Below, in pieces: positions 23,901 through 37,839 of a stretch of 64,000 nt of DNA. The DNA is from Rhyacichthys aspro (taxonomy: Eukaryota > Chordata > Actinopteri > Gobiiformes > Rhyacichthyidae). Both the position numbers and the translations under genes were made by a program. Every line of letters begins with the position of its first letter. Position 1 is the stretch's first letter. The notes under the pieces are model-generated. The model was not told where the DNA came from. It ran no database searches and saw nothing but the letters and a program-made list of their open reading frames with translations. The stretch covers positions 17,006,758 through 17,070,757 of the forward strand of contig CM072166.1 in NCBI GenBank assembly GCA_036850595.1, read 5' to 3'.

Positions 23901-26900
23901 GAGGTAAGTAGAGACTGGGGTGTTATTCACTCTAATATCATGTCACCAACTATTTCTACCCTCCAGATGAACGTGTCAGAACTCAACTGAAGACCTCTTA
24001 GTGTAAAATGATGACACTTTATTTGACCTCAAAAACCAATCTAGTCAATTTTCATTCTGACTCCACAAAACTGGGCTGACAGTGTGTCCGGCGCCGCCTC
24101 TGTGACTCATCTGTCAGAGCGGCTGAACGTCGGTATCTGCTCTGGAATCTCCTGGGTTAATGAAGCGGTGCTGGGTATCAGGCTCACAGCACTGCACAAA
24201 TGGCCTGGGATCCATCCTGGGACGACAGGTCCTGATAAGACTGTTTCAACAAGAAGGAGGAGCAGATGAAGTCAGGCGGATTAAGAGTTAGTGTGTCAGC
24301 TCGGGACAGGCAGATGCCACTGACAACAGTTACATAAGAATATCAGGGTCAAAGACAAATGTTACACGTGTTTGGAAACAGTGTCAGTCACATGACCTGA
24401 GCCCATGCAGGTCACAGTGCAGTGCAGACAATCATCTGTCTTCAGTCTTCACAGATGGTTTCCGCATGTCAAACAAAAACAGGTTCTGATGTATTTTATT
24501 ATTATTTTTCTTTCTGGGTGAACTCTTCCATTGTGTTGACCCACTCTACTGTTGTAATCTGAAGTGTGACTGTGCCTGTGCTGCCTTGCTTCTGCAGGAA
24601 CCATCTCTGCAAGATTCCACATGAAAACACTGAACAGTAAGGCATAAACCAGACCGAGAAAGGTCTTGCGTTGGGACTGCGTTTGGAGGCATGCTCTCTT
24701 TATTACACTTGACAATAGGGAACAAATAACACTTAGCACGTAGCATATGCCATTGGATCTCCAGCCCAATCTCTTAGCACGTCAGCATACTTTAGTGTTG
24801 GAACAAAGCTAAGCACTTAGCACCATCAGACACAACAACAGCATAATAACAATACAAGTATAAATGCATTAATGTTCATCATTTACACAAAGAAGTTGAA
24901 AATAAACAAACTATAAACTAACGGGAGAGAAAATGGGACAGGACAGTATTTATACGACATTTTTGGGAGAAACAAAGAAAAAATAAAGTGGAGCTGGAAG
25001 ATGTAAGCCAATATACAATACACAGGATACACTCGGGATCTGGATGTCAGGTATGAATGAACAGTTATTGAACCAAATGAAAGATTTTGTGTAAATATAG
25101 AGTTTGACTATATTTGATATCCATCTGTTTTACAAATTCAAACATAACTGTAATGTCTTTGGAGACACATTTTTTGCTGCTAAAGAAACTGACAAAAATT
25201 AAAAAAACAGAATCAAAATGAATAGAACTGACTTGATATCTACAATCGGTTTGTTTGACGATTGCACCACGGATGGTCTTATATGTAACTCTTCATAAGG
25301 ATAAACTTTGTAAAACAGTACTGCATTAGCTTTAGCATTAGCTGCTTGCAGTGGCAACATAAAAAAGCAAGTTATAAAACTATTTCTAGAAGTTAAAACA
25401 AAGTCGATGTTTTTGGGGTTACAAGTTTGCAAAAACCAAGGTCCAATAAAGTCCTGCTGTCATTGTTCCTTTGTACCACAATCAAGGTTGAGTTAGTATT
25501 TCTTTCTTTAATAATTCTTTCAAATATAAAAGTAAATGTACATTGTCTTCAAAGTTATGCTAGTGCCATGCATCCTGCTGGAAGAAGGCTAGGATTTGTC
25601 TCCAGAAGTAGTTTCAAAGGACAAGAAAAGTGAGTCATCAATTAAAACTGTTAAAAATGACAGCTTATTTTATTACCTTTTACAAATTCAAGTTAATGGG
25701 AGCCAGCCTTTCTCCTCACTTTCACGTGACATTCATCGCCGACCACTGCCTCTTTAATTCACAAATAGTGTTTATGGTCATTGTTTTTTACATTTTGAAC
25801 AATGTAACCTGTAATTAATCTCTGTTTGCTTTGATCATTAACATTTCCTCTCTCCCTCCAGATGCCAGTATGATTTGATCACAGGCATGAAGTTACCCTG
25901 AAGAGAGGAGCCAGCGTAAGAGGCGTTGTGTCCAGATTGTCCGTCAGTCTGGAGGGAGTGGTGAGGGACGGCTGGGCTCAGATTGTGTCGTCTAGACAGA
26001 AAGCAATCAGACGGTGTGGGCAGCAACTGCAGCAGCAGCAGCAGCAGCAAGGTGAACTGTCAACACAACAGGGTTTGGGCACAGCACGTCTCCTAGGAGG
26101 TGCCCCTGCAATCATTTTAACTTTAGATTGCTGTATCTTTATAAAAGGGCTGGATGTTGGGTGTATAATGAAATATAATATCGTAATACTGTTATTCCGA
26201 GTGTTATTAACCGAAAAACGTATTTTTGGCATTTGCAACGGTGCATCATTTATTGAGGTTATTTGTTTACAAGTGGAGACTATAAAAGTGGCATGTTTGG
26301 AAATAAAAAAAACACGTCTCCTGAAACAGTTAATTTTTAACAGTTAAGGTAATTTTACTGTATTTTGTACAAACAGTCCACCAAGATAAGACAGAGAATA
26401 TACTGTATACTGTATTTGGTTTAAAAGCAGTTCTCCTTTAAAGAAGCACTCTACTTTTATACGTTGCTCACTTATTAAATACAGTATCCATTGGTATTTG
26501 GTTTTAATGGAAGTCAATGTTTACTTTTTTATGTTGATTGTTATGTGTTGTTTTAATTATGATGCACAGCCTGAACTTTCCACTCCAAAGTGCGGCCTTG
26601 AAGACATGCACTTATAAACCTATACACATTAAGAGGAGTGCAATAAATTCAGAAATGTATAAATTACAAAAGAGAAAAAAGATTAAAAGACCTATTCCTA
26701 AACTCATGCTTGTTTGCTTTCCAACACAGAAGCAGAAATACTCAAACTTGTTGACTGACACCGACGTCCACGGAGCAGCCTGAAGCATGCATGGCGGCGG
26801 CTTAGTTGGTGCTCTCTGAAGCAGAGCCAATCATATTTAGCTACAAACTGGAGCAGCCGGGTTTGGGGCTGTGCTGTGTTTTTGGCAGACAAGGCTGAAT

Positions 26901-29900
26901 TAGTTAAACTGGCGGTTCTTCTGAATGGCCCAGCCGACTGAGTCCAGACCAGCTCCTGGAAGATTTTAATTTACCAGCTCCCAGTTCCCAGGGGAGACTT
27001 AGAAACTGCATGAACTCATAATGTGTAAATGAAACTGGGAGCTGCTGCTTCAGTGGATTTATATATAGGCTCTAAACACAATATACATAATAAAAAGGCT
27101 TGAAATCAAAACCACACACACAACTATCAAATTCTTCTGCACAGTGTCCTAATGTTACACCTTACCTTTTTATATTCACATAATGCACTGATAAAGCTTT
27201 CAGCAACATATTCATGTAATAAAATAATACACCCACGTGCTGCTCAAAGAAATGAAACAGCAGCAGTTTTTAAGCAGTTTTTTGTGCTTTTCGCTGACAG
27301 CATGAACATGTATACAGACGTATACTGCGTCCCTGAACCTGGCCAAAGGGCTCTTCCATAAAACAAGCTAACCCAATTAGTTAGGCTTATTTGGAAAAGC
27401 AATTTGTCATTTCAGTTCCATGAAACAGGCTCATTTTGAGTCACGCTTAATCACCAGGAAACCAGGATCAGACCAAACATTTGGTGAATCAGACACTTAA
27501 CACAAATTAAGAGACCCCCTAATTTTACATCTGTCTCTAATGTTTTATTAGATGAATGATCTTTGCTACTACTACTACTACTAAGATCAGAAAATAATTA
27601 TTTAGCTTTAACTGAAAAATGACAAGCTAGATTATGACATGACATGACACTGGCTTTTTGTTTTAATATTTCATATTAATGATGTAGTCCTAAATATCAG
27701 CTGTGTTTTACACATTTGTGGATTTTTACCCCAGTGTTATTGTTTCTGGAGACATTATTAAATTAAGTCAGACTTTAAAACACTTATTTAAGTCGGGTCA
27801 TAATTGGCCGATTAAATTATGTGAGTGTGTGGACCTGTTCTGTTCTGTTCATTCACTCTAACGCTCCGTCAAACTAAGGCAAAATGCAGCGTATTCCTAC
27901 AACTTGCTGTTGCATCAAAAACAACATGGCTACCCCCAATGGCGCACCAGAACTGGAAAGTATTTCCACTAAAAGAAGAGCAAAAAGTGTCATTGGAAAA
28001 CTGTCTCATTCATTTATTAGATTTTCAGATCAGAATCAGAAATAAGGAAAGTGAACAAATTGATCATTAGCCCAGTATTTGTTAAAGCCACACATAACTT
28101 TTAGCCAGCAGCACCACATAACCTTAGCCCAAAAATATATATTCTCATAATAATTGAATGGTATCTCACTGACACTGTAATATAATTCCTGTTACTGCGA
28201 CACATAACATGAGTGACATGCTTTACAGCTAAAATAGAGGGATCAGAAGTAGGCCAATACACTGGACCCTAACAGAGTCGTGTTTGCACAAAATGTTCAA
28301 AAATTACCCACCGTTACAGAAGATCTTTTTGGATAGCTTCCTTTCAATAAATGATGTCTGTAAATATTGTGCGCTTCCATAAAAACATAGGGCTTCGCCC
28401 TCTACTGGCTTAAAGTTATGCAGGGTGGTTTTAAGGAAAGTGGAAAAAAACATACTGAATTTTTAACTTATCATTTTATGCCAAGTTGAAGAACATTTAG
28501 AACAGACCTAAAGCCACATTACACCACCACCACATTACACCATGAGATGTGCTGCAGCTCTGACCCTGTCAAATGGTCACAGTGGAGTTTACTACTGTGA
28601 AAACACAGCACTTTTGCTCAGATAAAGACAAATTTACCCCGTGAAATGCAGTTAGCAGCAGGTTGTCCACCCAATTACCTCTAAGTATTGATCTGAAAGT
28701 CTCTGCTGTTCCCAAATGCTTTCACTGGAAGCCCTCCCACATGGGTCATTGCAATAGACCATGAGAGGTAAGAATAAGACTAATAAGACTAAAACAAAAC
28801 TAAAAAAACATACTCCGACTAAACTACAACTAACAAAAAACACTTTACATAAGTACTTTACAGCCCATCCCACAATCTAAAAACCCAATAAAACATGTCA
28901 AGTACAATCTTTACTGTGTTGTATTGGAACTGATAGCCCTCCAGTTAGAACAACACTATTGATTGAAGAGTTAGACAGGAGAAGAGTTGCTTTTAAAGAT
29001 TTGGGAATCAGTGGGATCTGACAGGCATCGGTATCACTGCTCCTCTGACCTAGATACACCACCAAGGAACAACGGGGACACTTATTGAAAAGACTATTTC
29101 TGCAGCACAATACTTTAATTAGTCTTTAAACTGCTGCTGCTGCTGCTGATAGAGCTGAGAGGACTCTGAATGAGCGCACTGCACTGAAATCATAATCTGA
29201 CAATTAAATGTTATGAGACAGAAGCTGTCCTGGGAAGATATGCTTGTGTTAAGTATTTAGCACACTAAAAATATTCCCTTTTAAGGAATGCACCTGTGTG
29301 ATTTCATAGAACCCAGTCTATAGGCCTATACAACTGATTCCTTATTCTTTTGACTGTCTCCGTGTTTGATCAGTCTTACAAGCTGAAAAACATGCAACAA
29401 GTGGGCTCCAGTAGAAGTAGGTCAACAACACTGCTGCGATTTTTTTTTTTCTTTTGGTATATTCCTTTCATTAGACTGTAGCTGCAGAGCATTTGATCAA
29501 TACCATTCAGCTCCACAGTGATCAAGAGAAACTACCGTGTGTTTGTAGTGGGATACAGGGAGCAGGCGTGGAACTGTTGTTTTTTGTTTTTTTTATCGAA
29601 GGTCTAATACATAGTAACATGATGTATGATGAATCAGTCTTGTTTTTTTTTCCTTACGTAGAAGTATTCTTTTAGCATCCCATGTTGATCCATATTTATT
29701 ACTCTTGAACACATTAAGTCTATGTCCAAATGTAAGATATCTAAAAAAGAGCTTTTTAAGGGTTTTCATCAATCCTGCCATCATTCATAGATATGCGTGT
29801 GATTAAGTGAAACTAGTTTGCCAATACTGAATGAGTCTGAGAGTGAATGGTTGTCTGTCAGTGTATGTCTATGAATGTTAGTAAGCCCTGCCATCAACTG

Positions 29901-30009
29901 GTTAATTTCTTGCTAACTGCAATAAAAATATACTGGCTCATTAAACAGATCTATCAGTGCGTATCATTGTGTATCTCTGTGATGAGCTATGACAAATCCA
30001 TCAATCTAT
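17906..30009. other. Intergenic; no gene recognised, minor repeats only
   Basis: No exon with recognisable protein or convincing splice context. Contents noted: a 'gttcagtatcaggtactgg'-type repeat patch near 21800, a fragment with 'gtcgggtcagtatgggacggtttggcactggtaa' at about 20985-21060 that resembles a fish MITE, a GCA run at 26029-26050, a 'cataaaacaagctaacc...gaaacaggctcattttgag' repeat patch at about 27355-27480, and a CTG run at 29131-29148. The block at about 18120-18420 is non-repetitive with even composition and could be regulatory, but nothing proves it. Confidence 0.4.
26029..26050. repeat. (GCA)n microsatellite
   Basis: About seven GCA units. They create a glutamine run in an unrelated 139-codon open frame, which is not a gene. 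Confidence 0.85.
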
Positions 30010-30013
30010 CTTT

Positions 30014-30617
30014 AGCCCCTTTCACACATGGTTCCCAGTAAATTACCTGGAACACATTACGGCAGCTTGTTACCAGAACATTACTTTGTCACCTCTTTTC
30101 ACACTTGACCCGGCAACGTTGAGAATTCGAGTTCCTAAAACAACCTGTTGGGGGCAGTAATGCGATAATAAGCATCTAAACTGCCAAAGTCAACAAAGAA
30201 GGCAGACGAAAGCCATGCAGGACGGTTACGAATTCCAGTGTTGCAAACTTAGCGACTTTGTTAGCAAATATTCACTTTTTCTCGTGTTATCGTAGACCTT
30301 TGTTGACTGACGTAAAAGCACGTATCGCTCTGACTCAGAGTCCAAACTGGAAATGAATTGCTCACTAATGTTTTTTTCATTGTGGCTTTATGGTCCATTT
30401 AGATTGTAGATGTTGTCTGACGTAATCACACAAATACATGCCCTTTCCAACAATGTTACTGCATTCGTTCACAACACAGCCTTCCCAGTCTGCAACATTA
30501 CTACTGCTTGATCTGGTAAATTGCCAGGGAAATCAGTTCTGGATCAGTTCACTCATTAAACTGCTCTGGTGAAATGCAAGAACATTGCAGGGAAAGATTG
30601 CATGTGTGAAAGGGGCT
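30014..30617. mobile_element. MITE with 17-bp perfect terminal inverted repeats
   Basis: The left end AGCCCCTTTCACACATG (30014-30030) is the exact reverse complement of the right end CATGTGTGAAAGGGGCT (30601-30617). CTTTAG occurs at both boundaries (30010-30015 and 30616-30621), so the duplication is 4-6 bp and overlaps the terminus. It is about 604 bp with no coding capacity. The superfamily is uncertain. Confidence 0.75.
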
Positions 30618-30621
30618 TTAG

Positions 30622-33230
30622 TCGTCTTTGGTCTCATTGTGTGCTACTTTCTGTAGTTAGTCTAAATGTCTCAGCCATTAACAGTGATTTAATTTCTCTT
30701 TGTTCTGAAAAATGGCACTGAAAAATGGGAAATGATGCGGCCTTTAGCTTGTTACTGAGCTATTGTTTCACAAAGTATTTCCTATTCTCACCAGTGGTGG
30801 CTGGTCTGTCAGGATTATGCCTGCAGGGGAGAAGCAAAAAGAAATAATCAAACATTAAAACGTTTTATTTGTTTTATCTGTGATATAGCACTTCTTGGTT
30901 GTGGGGTGCTGGTTCATTAGATGCCAATGGGACATATAAAACTTTTGACACACAGGTGACCTAAGGCTGATCTCTAATTGGTTCATTTAAGTCATGCCCC
31001 AGAGCGCAAAGAGCTGTGTCTGTGGCTAACCTTCCCTCGTATTTACAGCACATGGACAACTTAATACAGCCAGTGTTTGAATCTAAATCAAACAGTGGGA
31101 CAGTGAAGAATCAGCAGCAGACAGATGAATGAAGATAGAGAAATATGAATAGAGAGCTTGTCCAGAAGAGTGGGTAATCGGGGACAAAGCCTGGCATTTA
31201 CTTGATGCCTAATAAAATAATAATGTCTTTTTTGTCCCAACGTGTCCCTACCTTTGTGTGTGGAAAGAATGATGAAATTAAATCTGAAATATAACCAGTT
31301 GTCAATGTGCTGGTGGTGATTTACTCATTTGTTTTACTGATTCTAAAAGAGTGTGCCTCACCAGCCAAAAACTACAACAGCACCCCCTTTTTCTTTATCA
31401 CCACTCGCCACTGGTTCTTACTACAAAGGTGCTGCATCAGAGGCTATTTGAAAGTCAACCTGGATCCAGCCATTCTAATGCTTTCTCAATTCTATACAAG
31501 TCTGGTCTCTTTAGATTTGAGTTGTGTTTCCAGGAAGCATTACCAACAGAAACAGAAGAAACTGCGTAGAACCAATTAGACAGACAAAGCTTCATTCACA
31601 GCTGAACACATTTTATTGATCCATAGGAGTTTCTATTGTGTTGAAACAGCTGGGCCATGGAGGAATGGCCCAGGGACCGGTGTCGTGCACTTTCCTCTTC
31701 CACAGAAAGACAACCATTGGGAGTTTGCTAATTACTATACCATCAGCATCATAATCCACACAGGCAAGATCGTGTTGAGGATCACAGTTAAACAGAGGAA
31801 CAAGCATCATCAAGTCATTGCGTAAGAGCAGACGGGCTTTGTAAAAGGGAGAGGCACACGGGAAGAGATTGCGAGAAGAGAATAGAGAAGTGCAGGAGGT
31901 GGAGTAGCACTCTGTTTATCTCAGTTTATAAGAACAGGACAGACTTCAGTGACTTTCTTTTTGATGGTGAAAATTTTGCAGAGGTGGAGGAACTGTGTCC
32001 TCTATCAACAACAGGTACGTCATGTGCACCATATTTGAGGAAGACTGTGAATGGCTCAGAACGCAGTGCAAAAATTGGCCATTATTTGGAGGAGCAGAGG
32101 AATTAGCATTAGCTTGAATTGAGAGTGCTGCACGCCATAATCCTCCCAGTTGCATTGTCCGTGAGCGATTTGTGAGCAACGATAAAAGATCATGAGAAAA
32201 CTGTATACTCAGAGTTCACAAATGACACAAATGAATGTCACTAATGAGAAAACTAGACTTGATGCTAAATATAATCATAACTCTGCTGCACATTTCCACT
32301 ATATAAGATTTCATAACTTTACATCCATCTGCTTTTGGTCCACTAATGAGGTCAGTCCAACTGTTGCCATGTTTTAATGGTGGTTTCATCATGCCTCAAA
32401 CACTCTAAATCTGTTTGCCCAGCACTTTGTCGACTTGTTCTTGTTATCAAAGCCTGAACTGTGCCCTGTAGCTCAGTATAACTCTCAGCCTATACGAGAC
32501 ATGTTCTATCTCGTAATGTGACTATATGCTGAGAGAATAATCAGCGTAAAACTCTGCAGTCGAGCGTTAATTGACTCATACAGAGATAAACCCTTGGTTG
32601 ATTTATTAAAGACATTCCTATTTCTGTCTTACTGTTGATTCCTTTGTTTCATAATTAATATGCAGGCACCACCTACATACATTCAACAATATTAAACATT
32701 TATATATCTTTATTTTTTCATGTTTTTCATGTTTATTTGAATTTCTGTTAATACGCTGTAGTGGTTCTGGGGTGCTAGATTGTTCCACTGTTCCACTTCC
32801 CTTTCGCCTAAGACTATTTATTTATATATTCTTAGTTCTGAGGACCCCCAGATCTGAGTCAGGGTTAACATTTTAACCTTCCCTTGTAAAAGCTGCTTCC
32901 TGTTTTTCACTCCTGGGTTACTTTATAATGTTTGACAAAAGGTCTAAGCAAGTGTGACCTCATTTCTTACCGTTTTTTACGGATTTTGAAGGAGCTCACC
33001 TTCTCCTCAAGAATGTCAGGGTTGAGAGTGAAATAGATGTGAGACAACCAAATATATTTTTTATTTGGTTACAGCACAACACTGTCAACCAGTTTTATTG
33101 AATAGGTGTATCACAGAAAGTTGTACAAACTGTTATGTCAGGCAAGTAGAATTACCTGGTTAAATACCAACACAGTTTATTCAAAGAGAAAATCCTATGT
33201 GCAAACTATCATGAGACAGTTTGACTGAAT
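30622..33230. other. Intergenic with one LINE relic; no gene
   Basis: AT-rich sequence without supported exons. The only recognised content is the reverse-transcriptase relic at 31650-31895. Confidence 0.4.
31650..31895 (+). mobile_element. LINE reverse-transcriptase fragment (decayed)
   Basis: The plus-strand translation reads LPQKDNHWEFANYYTISIII, corresponding to the LPKKGD...NYRTI.LI block of LINE reverse transcriptases. After a stop codon it continues EQTGFVKGRGTREEIARRE, the next RT block (E-Q-x-G-F-x-x-G-R-[GS]-T). The stop and divergent spacing show that it is dead. This family differs from the LINE at 37840-38175. Confidence 0.65.
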
Positions 33231-33416
33231 GTATAGCCCTGAACAGGACTAAAAGCAAGCTCCTATGTGGATTTCCATGAGACAATCTGTCTTTACTAAA
33301 TGCATTGCCCTGAACAGGACAAAAAGCAAGCGTTAGCCCTGAACAGGACTAAAAGCAAACGTAGCCCTGAACAGGACTAAAAGCAAACGTAGCCCTGAAC
33401 AGGACTAAAAGCAAGC
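33231..33416 (+). repeat. 28-bp minisatellite, about five copies
   Basis: The unit 'gccctgaacaggactaaaagcaa' recurs. The last two copies (33361-33388 and 33389-33416) are exact 28-mers, earlier ones are 27-30 bp, and the first copy (about 33235-33258) is separated by about 45 bp of other sequence. Confidence 0.8.
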
Positions 33417-33636
33417 TCAAGTGGGCCATGACGCGCTGTATTCCAGAGCTTAAGACCCTGTATTTATACTAAGTACTACCTGCTAAATGATTACGTAATA
33501 CACCACATCCTTGTGGTTGCAGCTTTAACTACATCCTTGCTCTAGTCAGTGGTTCCGGAGTAGTTCCGGCTGCTGCCATGTATGGTTAGAAGTTCCGGTT
33601 GCAGTCGTAGCATCGAACAGCTGGAGATATCTTGTA

Positions 33637-34208
33637 CAGTGGTCCCTCGTTTATCGTGGGGGTTACGTTCTAAAAATAACCCGCAATAGGCGAAATCCGC
33701 AAAGTAGTCAACTTTATTTTTTTACAATTATTATATATGTTTTAAGGCTGTAAAACCCCTCACCACACACTTTATACACTTTTCTCAGACAGGCATTAAC
33801 ATTTTCTCACATTTCTCTCTTGTTTAAACACTCTCAAAGTTCAAACCTTAGCATCTTCCTCTGCCTTTTGGGTGCGACCGCAGGTGCCTTTGTCGGTGCA
33901 GAACGTTTCGTTGACATTGTGGGTTTTGTCGGGGAGAAAACTTGTAAACATTCAGCACTTCAGAGTCACACTGTTAGTGATCGAACATTTATGTAAATTT
34001 GACAAGCCGAAACGCATTCTGTACTGTACAGGAGACAAGGCATGGAGGAGATTGATTGACAATGGTCTACAGTCCCTTAACCAATCATGACGCAGAACAC
34101 AATGCGTGTTCATACGCTGTAAAAAAAAAAAGCATGCAAAATTGCACTAAAAAAAATCTGTGAAACAGCGAGGCCGTGAAAGGTGAACCGCGTTATAGTG
34201 AGGGACTG
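33637..34208. mobile_element. Tigger/pogo-like (Tc1/mariner group) MITE, 572 bp
   Basis: The left terminus is CAGTGGTCCCTCGTTTATCG. The right terminus, reverse complemented, is CAGTCCCTCACTATAACGCG. The 'GTCCCTCG...ATCG(T/C)GG' end is the hallmark of this group. TA duplications flank it at 33635-33636 and 34209-34210. Interior open frames show no transposase motif, so this is a non-autonomous copy. Confidence 0.8.
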
Positions 34209-34210
34209 TA

Positions 34211-37200
34211 TTTGCATTTACACACATCTTTAGCAGGGGAACCATTATTCAAATGTGGTAACATGTTATACAATTCTTGCTCTGTTACTACACAGTCTTT
34301 AAGAGGTTTCTTTATCACAATGAAAGGTTCCTTTAATAACCTAGTCCAATTGTTGTTAATCCTTTTCACATGTATTTCACAATCTTTTGAGTCCTCTTGT
34401 ACCCTCCAGAAGAAGTATTCCAATTCGTGTTCCTTTCATCTTCAGGAATTACCACATATGCTATGTGGCTAGATGGAATAAACAAACAAATAATAAATAA
34501 ACAAATACATAAATAAATAACCATGACTTTGATGTAAAACTGTAGTCCCTGTTGTATATAACAGGACTCAGACCAGGGCCATTTGAACTGTTCCTTGCCT
34601 GAAGGCGATTGGGTCTGTTCATAAGAAGGCAGTGGATGTTAGAAGCACGAGATGGCTTTCAAACCCGTTAAAATGACCGATAGATGGCTATTTTTATTTC
34701 ATTCATTCATTTGACTGTACCAGACCATTCTATCGGTACTGCTCAACCTCTTGATACAGAACAATAAAGAGAATCCATCAAGGGACAGGCTTGTGTTTGG
34801 TCCATCTCTGTGAGTTTGTGTGTGCCGCCGGAGGAGGATCAGTAGAAGTGGAGAACAGGTGTGAACAGGTGCGCCGAGGGGTTTGATCTCTCCGTCTTTG
34901 GCCTCATTCATCTCCGTCTGTCTCCTCCAGCTGTGGCTCGATGTCGCTTCCTCATTGTCATTCTGCAGCCGCATTTGTCCTCCAAAACTTCTAATGCACC
35001 AGCCGGGCTTTTACTCTGATTATGCTCCTGGAAACCAACCAGATCCCTCCAAAGTGACAGAACCATTACAAATATACAGCTATTTCAAACAAACATTAAT
35101 AACTCCATTCATGTGAAGTCATGTGCTTAGCGTCCAATTTAGAAAATGCTCAAATCACGAATCAAACTAATTTCTCATCTCTTATTTAAGCCTTGAGCAA
35201 GAAGCCTGTAAATCCTCAGAAGACAACAGCAGTTTATTACAATTTGTATCCTACCTGTAAAACCTGGCTGTCATATTTCCTGATTTTAATGCCATTGTAG
35301 TTGCCAAAGTAAGGTTGGAGCATGATAGGAGCAACAAGTCTAAACAGTCAGACAGAGTAAGAAAAAGGAGCACTTAGATGATTAGAACAATGTAGTGAGC
35401 TTAAACACGGCATTCAAGTAATTAGGGACAGATTGGTGCAATTCGGTCTATGTGCTGGTCTGTTTTTGGTAAAGACAGATGGTTTTAAAGTGCTCAAGTG
35501 ACTGGGCAGCTCTAATATGAAGAGGGAGATTGTTCCATAGTTTAGGTGAACCCACGAGAAACATTCTGGTCACAAGTCTGCATCGTGGGACAGAGAAAAG
35601 CAGTTAGTCTAGAAATTAAACCAGTAATAACATTTAAAAATTTATTGGAAGCCAGTGGAGAGCAACAACAACTGGTATTGCGCTACAATGCACTTCTATG
35701 TGTTGCTAAACAAAGCCATCTGCTTCTGTGTCATGAACTGAGAAATGCCCAGTTGGAATTTAAGAATTTCAGCATCTATAATATGGACTTGGTTTGGGTT
35801 TTCACCTGAAGATAAAGTAATCTGACTCCGCCAGATTGAACTGCGTGGAATCTCCCAAATCTGGCGAGAATCCAGCTGCAGCACAAGGTTAAAGATAAAG
35901 ACCAAACAAATGTTATCTGCAAAGTTTACAGTCAAAGTTTGAAGGCACCGGATGGAAACACAACAAATCTGTTTAGTTAACTCAAACAAAGGCACCCTAA
36001 AGACAGTCTAATTGTTGTTAAAGAATATGAAAGGAGAATATGAGGGAACCTTTCCAAGAGTTAGTCAATCTAGTCAAAAGCAACACGTGCTTCCTCGGAA
36101 TGGATCTTCAGCTCTGGTGGCAATATACTAAAACGACAAAGGGCAACGTTCAAGCCAGACAAAGCTGATTAACTGTAAAACTTTTTTTTTTTTGGCTGAA
36201 AAAATCTGTAAGATCCTCTTGTATCACTTTAAAAAATAAATCCAGTTTTTGTCCCTCAAAATAATACAAAATACTTACGTTGCCCACCGTTTTCTCCGTT
36301 GATGCTTTTTAAAAAAAAGCTGTTTCTGTGTGTTAAAAGACATACTCAGCGCTGGAAGTACACTTTATCTGCAGCTTTTAAACTTCTTGGAATGTCATAT
36401 GACAAGGTGGTGTAGACCAATAGGAGCGCTCTTTTTTCTCCAGCCTGTGACTTTATGAGCATGTGATTGGCCAAGGTTTTCCGTTCCTAAATACAGGTTC
36501 TCATCTATTACAGTCCTACAGGTTTAAACCATTTTCCCAACTAGAAAAAAATAATATCATGTACAGTCTATTTAAACTTGCTTTTTTAATTCTGTTATTC
36601 TTTTTTATTTTATGGTAGGTTATTTTCTTGGTGTACTTAGTCCAGATTGATGCTGTGTGAAGTGTTTGTTCTAAATCTGAATACATTAAAATACATTTAT
36701 TCAAAGACAGTATTTTGGCCTCAAGTGTCATTTCATCTCTGAGCTCTTCTTTAAGTCCACCATTTGAACACAATGGATGGATCCGTGGATCAAATGGTAA
36801 TCAGTAAGTGTTATCATTTAAATATAAAATATTTGTATTGCATTGTCACCATTATTACAGGGCAGTTGTAGCATGATTGAAGTTTTAACAATGTTATCAA
36901 TATGCATATATCACAAATTTTTGCATGGATCAGTATCAGACACTTAATTAATGCTGCATTACCCAAGAAATATGTAATAAAGATATATAATACTGCAACA
37001 TTTTCTGCTTTTATTTAAATAAAGAGTAAATACAAGAAATAGAAATCAGTTTTCTCAACATTTTTTTTTGTGATGATTCTCTGCCTAAACAGATGTAGCC
37101 ACTGCTGGAACACACCCTTCCTCTTTATTTTCAGCAGTAATTAATTCAATGTTGACCAAAAGCCAATGAGGGAGTCCCTAACTCGAGATCCCTTTCTATG

Positions 37201-37830
37201 TGAGCATCTTATTGGCCAAAGCAGTTCCTGTTTAATTATGTGCTTGGTGTGTTTCAGTGATTATGATGACATGGTGATGATAATGATGAGTGCCCCCCCT
37301 TAGCTGAGGTGGTGATTGGGTGGAGAAGGGGTGCAGCACAAACTTACACAGCTGGATGAAGCAGCAGAGACAGAGCTTTAAATATCGGCAGCTTAGCGAT
37401 GATTGGCTGAGAGGCCTGTGAGGAGCAGTGGCGGAAGGTGAAGGGGATGAGTCTTCCTCCCTCAATTTCCGTTCTCCATTAATACAGAGGAAAACTGCGG
37501 CCCAGATAAATACTTTATTTCCTACTGAAGCTTTCTCAATACTGCTTTGGTTATTGGCAAATGCAATGATCACTGCATAAAATTAGACACGATTCAGTCA
37601 CTTCCATATTGTGACCAAGGCATAAAATAAACATCCTAATACTCACTCATCACTGGATGTTGAGGAGATGTCTTGGCTACCACACCTCTGACACGTGTCA
37701 TGGAGGTCAGGGACAGTACCTCTGGAGCAGGGAGGTTCCAGATGTGTTCCTGGTGCATGTTGCCCTTTGTGACAGATTCTGTTCACTATTTTTTTGGATA
37801 GAACTTCTACGTGTAGCCAGGGGCTGGAGG
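34211..37830. other. Intergenic; no gene recognised
   Basis: Contains AAATAAAC-rich low complexity at about 34480-34515 and a repeat-like stretch at about 35430-35680 ('gggagattgttccatagtttaggtg...aacattctggtcacaagtctgc'), which matches the 3' part of a dispersed teleost repeat. No exon is supported. About 34850-35040 is non-repetitive with even composition. Confidence 0.4.
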
Positions 37831-37839
37831 GAGTTGGGG

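Noticed and set aside
25928..26347. 139-codon frame with a glutamine run
   Set aside because: The run is a GCA microsatellite. There is no domain and no splice context.
33231..33416. CRISPR-like direct repeats
   Set aside because: The units are contiguous or nearly so, without unique spacers of regular length, in a vertebrate context. It is a minisatellite.
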